Notes under the pieces: model-generated
What the model was told of the DNA's origin: nothing
Databases searched by the model: none
Seen by the model: the letters and a program-made list of their open reading frames with translations, nothing else
Made by a program: the position numbers and the translations under genes
Shown here: one piece after another, positions 5,202-7,508 of the stretch
How positions within the stretch are numbered: position 1 is the stretch's first letter
How the letters are laid out: each line of letters starts with the position of its first letter
Assembly (NCBI GenBank): GCA_046760905.1
Contig: JBHIFB010000144.1
Span: 1 to 7,508, forward strand
DNA: 7,508 nt
Direction of reading: 5' to 3'
Source: JBHIFB01 sp046760905
GTDB taxonomy: Bacteria; Gemmatimonadota; CAZMKB01

Positions 5202-7384
5202 TGATATACATTTCAAAAAAGGGTGTTCGATTTACTCTTTCTTTCGCAATTATCACTTCCCTTTATCTTGCGCCTCTTCTCAGTGCAGGTGGAGATCTTA
5301 CGCTCATCGGATCGGCTCTTCTGACAGAGATCGAAGATATAGATTATCACGGAAACAGGGTACTCGGAGCTCTCACCTCGGGTTTGATCCTGATCGATTT
5401 TTCTGATCCCACATATCCCGCGATGATAGACTATCTATCCACACATGAGCCATGCACCGACGTCTTGTTAACGGATTCGATTGCTTTCGCTGCCTGCGGC
5501 AGCCAGGGCGTACTTATGGTAGGGTCAAATGACACATTGGCCATTGAACCTGTGTCAACGATACCCACCGAGGGCAGCGCTGTCGGGCTTTTCATGGAGT
5601 GGCCCTATCTTTTCGTCGCAACCTCCAATTACGGCCTCGAGATCTTCGATGTGAGTGACCCGGCCGGGCCGTATTCGATTTCAAAGTTACAGCTCAGTGG
5701 AAATCCAAGTGAGGTATGGGTACAGGACACGACAGCCTTGGTATCTGACATATCGATGAAGCTCTGGATCGTGAGTGTCGCAGATATTGAGAATCCGTAT
5801 ATACTGGGTTTGACCCAGACCAGAGGGCTCGCGAAAGATGTCTCAGCAACGGATAACATCGCGATAGTGGCCGATTTTTCCATAGGAATCACCTCGTTTG
5901 ATGTGAGCAACCCGGCTGCAATCCTGATGAAAGATTTTTATAACACCTCAGGGAAAGCCTATGATCTCTATCTCGATTACCCAAGGCTTTACCTCGCCGA
6001 CGATTTTGGCGGTGCTCATCTCTTCAGCGTATCTGAAAATGGCATGTTGGATAGAATAGACTGGCGACCGCCGGAGAAGCATTTAGAGGATGTAAGAGGA
6101 ATTGCCGCCAGAGGCGACACTGCAGTCATGGGTGAGGATCTGACAGGTGTATATATGGTGGATTGGACAGATGCCACCTTTGACACCATCCCTCCACCGC
6201 TCATCGGTCTGTATGAGGTGCCTGGCTATGTGCAGGGAGCCCAGAGTCTGGGGAATCGGTTCGTTGCCGTTGCAGCCGGGCATGAGGGCTTGAGAATCAT
6301 AAGGATGAAGGAGAATGGGAGAGCCGATTACGTATCGGTACTTGACCTGGACGGTCTCGCACGCGACGTTGAGGTAAAGGATACACTCGCATTCGTGGCG
6401 AAGTTTGATAAGGGCTTGAGCATAGTGAGCATAGCAGATTTCGACTCGCCGGTCCTTCTTTCGAATGTTCCGGACAGCGGGCGGTTTGTCATGGAACTGA
6501 GGGCCTTCGGGAATTACCTGTATCTGGTGGATGGTGATTTCAAGGTATTGGACTTTGCAGATCCAACAGAGCCGGCTTTCATCGAAAGCCTCGAAACGCC
6601 CACCTTCTCGAACGACATGTTCTTAGTATCTCCGGAGCGGATATTCGTGGCAGAAGCTGAGTCCGGCCTCATTGTCATATCTTCACCTTCCGGCGAACAG
6701 CCCGAGATAGTCGGGAGGAAGGTAACCGGCGGTTATGTACAGGGTGTCTATGTGCAGAACGAAGAAGCCTTCGTCGCAGACGACGACTCGGGGCTTGCCA
6801 TTCTCGACGTTTCGGATCTTTCGGACATAAACTGGATCAGCGCTACGGATGTGGGTGGCGTGCCGCTCGATGTCGTTGTGTCAGGTGATATCGCATATAT
6901 GGCACTCGAAGAGGGTGCCGTTGTGGAAGTGGATGTAAGCGACAGGTTCAACCCCCGGCTCACAGATCGTTATGAAACGCCGGACAGGACCCTCAATCTC
7001 GACCTCTCATCCGATACTCTGATAGCTGCAGATTATACTTCGCTCCTTCTTTTCAGGACTCAAGGGCTTGGAATAGGAAAAGAAGATGGTCTTCGCGGTG
7101 ATCGAGCACCGGCAGCCTTTCTGCACCAGAACTACCCTAACCCCTTCAATCCACACACGACGATCTTAGTGGACAGGTCCGGGATGAGTGGATTTGTCGG
7201 AAAGCTTCGGATATACGATATCAGGGGTCGTCTGATGAGAACCATTCACCTGCCTTCAGAGGGCAGTATCGCCCGAATCACATGGGACGGGAAGGATTCC
7301 CGGGGGAGGGATGTCCCATCGGGAATCTACTTCTACCGTGTGGAAGGGCTCTTGGAGATGCGAAAGATGCTCCTTCTGCGTTAA
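5201..7384 (+). CDS. secreted LVIVD-repeat beta-propeller protein with FlgD-like C-terminal sorting domain
   Basis: Predicted 727 residues from GTG 5201, which shares one base with the stop of the gene before it. Residues 1-29 form a signal peptide (KK near the start, hydrophobic core 11-27, likely cut after LSA). Residues about 30-622 consist of LVIVD-type repeats; the recurring D-V-S-D/N-P element begins at residues 66, 108, 150, 192, 234, 276, 321, 368, 410, 451, 494, 536, 578 and 619 (some copies degenerate), a period of about 42. This suggests 14 propeller blades. The C-terminus carries QNYPNPFNP (643-651), LRIYDIRGR, then WDGKDSRGRDVPSGIYFYR (695-713) and a basic end. This is the FlgD-Ig-like / type A C-terminal domain linked to type IX secretion in Bacteroidota and common in related candidate phyla. 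Only two cysteines occur (C85, C99). The likely location is the cell surface or medium. Ligand and role are unknown; propellers of this class mostly mediate binding, and no enzymatic motif is visible. Confidence 0.88.
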   Translation: MIYISKKGVRFTLSFAIITSLYLAPLLSAGGDLTLIGSALLTEIEDIDYHGNRVLGALTSGLILIDFSDPTYPAMIDYLSTHEPCTDVLLTDSIAFAACGSQGVLMVGSNDTLAIEPVSTIPTEGSAVGLFMEWPYLFVATSNYGLEIFDVSDPAGPYSISKLQLSGNPSEVWVQDTTALVSDISMKLWIVSVADIENPYILGLTQTRGLAKDVSATDNIAIVADFSIGITSFDVSNPAAILMKDFYNTSGKAYDLYLDYPRLYLADDFGGAHLFSVSENGMLDRIDWRPPEKHLEDVRGIAARGDTAVMGEDLTGVYMVDWTDATFDTIPPPLIGLYEVPGYVQGAQSLGNRFVAVAAGHEGLRIIRMKENGRADYVSVLDLDGLARDVEVKDTLAFVAKFDKGLSIVSIADFDSPVLLSNVPDSGRFVMELRAFGNYLYLVDGDFKVLDFADPTEPAFIESLETPTFSNDMFLVSPERIFVAEAESGLIVISSPSGEQPEIVGRKVTGGYVQGVYVQNEEAFVADDDSGLAILDVSDLSDINWISATDVGGVPLDVVVSGDIAYMALEEGAVVEVDVSDRFNPRLTDRYETPDRTLNLDLSSDTLIAADYTSLLLFRTQGLGIGKEDGLRGDRAPAAFLHQNYPNPFNPHTTILVDRSGMSGFVGKLRIYDIRGRLMRTIHLPSEGSIARITWDGKDSRGRDVPSGIYFYRVEGLLEMRKMLLLR

Positions 7385-7508
7385 AGGTGATTGCTGCTTC
7401 ATTTTCTCACACTCGCCTGCCGGACTGCCACTGATGAATCAAGGACTTTACCTAAAAATTTAAACTTACTTTCTGTAAATGTGTAAATACCAAAAGTCAG
7501 CAATTCAA
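7385..7508. other. 3' flank without a recognised gene
   Basis: After the TAA at 7382-7384 the sequence becomes AT-rich from about 7440. I find no stem followed by a T tract, no open frame with a ribosome binding site and no convincing promoter; TTTACC at 7447-7452 has no well-placed -10 box. Termination of the three-gene transcript must lie beyond the window, be rho-dependent, or not occur here. Confidence 0.5.

Noticed and set aside
4669..5216. Minus-strand open frames across the TPR region and the junction with the propeller gene
   Set aside because: They mirror intact TPR coding sequence and no promoter or ribosome binding site faces that way.
7440..7508. AT-rich tail as a promoter or CRISPR-like leader
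   Set aside because: No spaced -35/-10 pair and no direct repeats are visible; the AT content alone is not evidence.

Overview
The window reads as part of a bacterial chromosome, probably from a Gram-negative lineage of the FCB group (Fibrobacterota, Chlorobiota, Bacteroidota and related candidate phyla such as Zixibacteria, Eisenbacteria, KSB1 or Krumholzibacteria). This rests on three family-level features: a GWxTD-domain protein, a very long membrane-fused spermidine-synthase-like protein with TPRs, and a secreted propeller protein ending in a QNYPNPFNP / FlgD-like C-terminal domain of the type used for type IX-like secretion. Base composition looks balanced by eye. No species can be named from this alone.

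Layout. Positions 1-315 are non-coding apart from the possible last codons of an upstream gene. This stretch holds a 15-base perfect palindrome, a strong rho-independent terminator (77-115) closing whatever lies upstream, two short inverted repeats and a good sigma70-like promoter (259-287). Three genes then run on the plus strand with no terminator visible between them: a GWxTD-domain secreted protein (316-1737), an 1144-residue polytopic membrane / spermidine-synthase-like / TPR fusion (1767-5201), and a 727-residue secreted LVIVD-repeat beta-propeller protein (5201-7384). The second and third overlap by one base (TAGTG). The last 124 bases are an AT-rich tail without a gene or a clear terminator.

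How the genes may work together. The first and third products carry signal peptides and contain exactly two cysteines each, so both are expected outside the cytoplasm. The middle product is anchored in the membrane and carries a large soluble SAM-fold plus TPR region. A plausible reading is one envelope or secretion-related module, with the TPR membrane protein as scaffold and the propeller protein as surface-exported partner. None of the three has a function I can state as proven.

Most notable points: the propeller protein shows 14 repeat units of about 42 residues, which suggests two seven-bladed propellers in tandem. The spermidine-synthase-like domain lacks the expected polyamine-binding residues. 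Its membrane part may have 13 rather than 12 helices, which would put the soluble half outside the cytoplasm. The middle gene has no ATG start.
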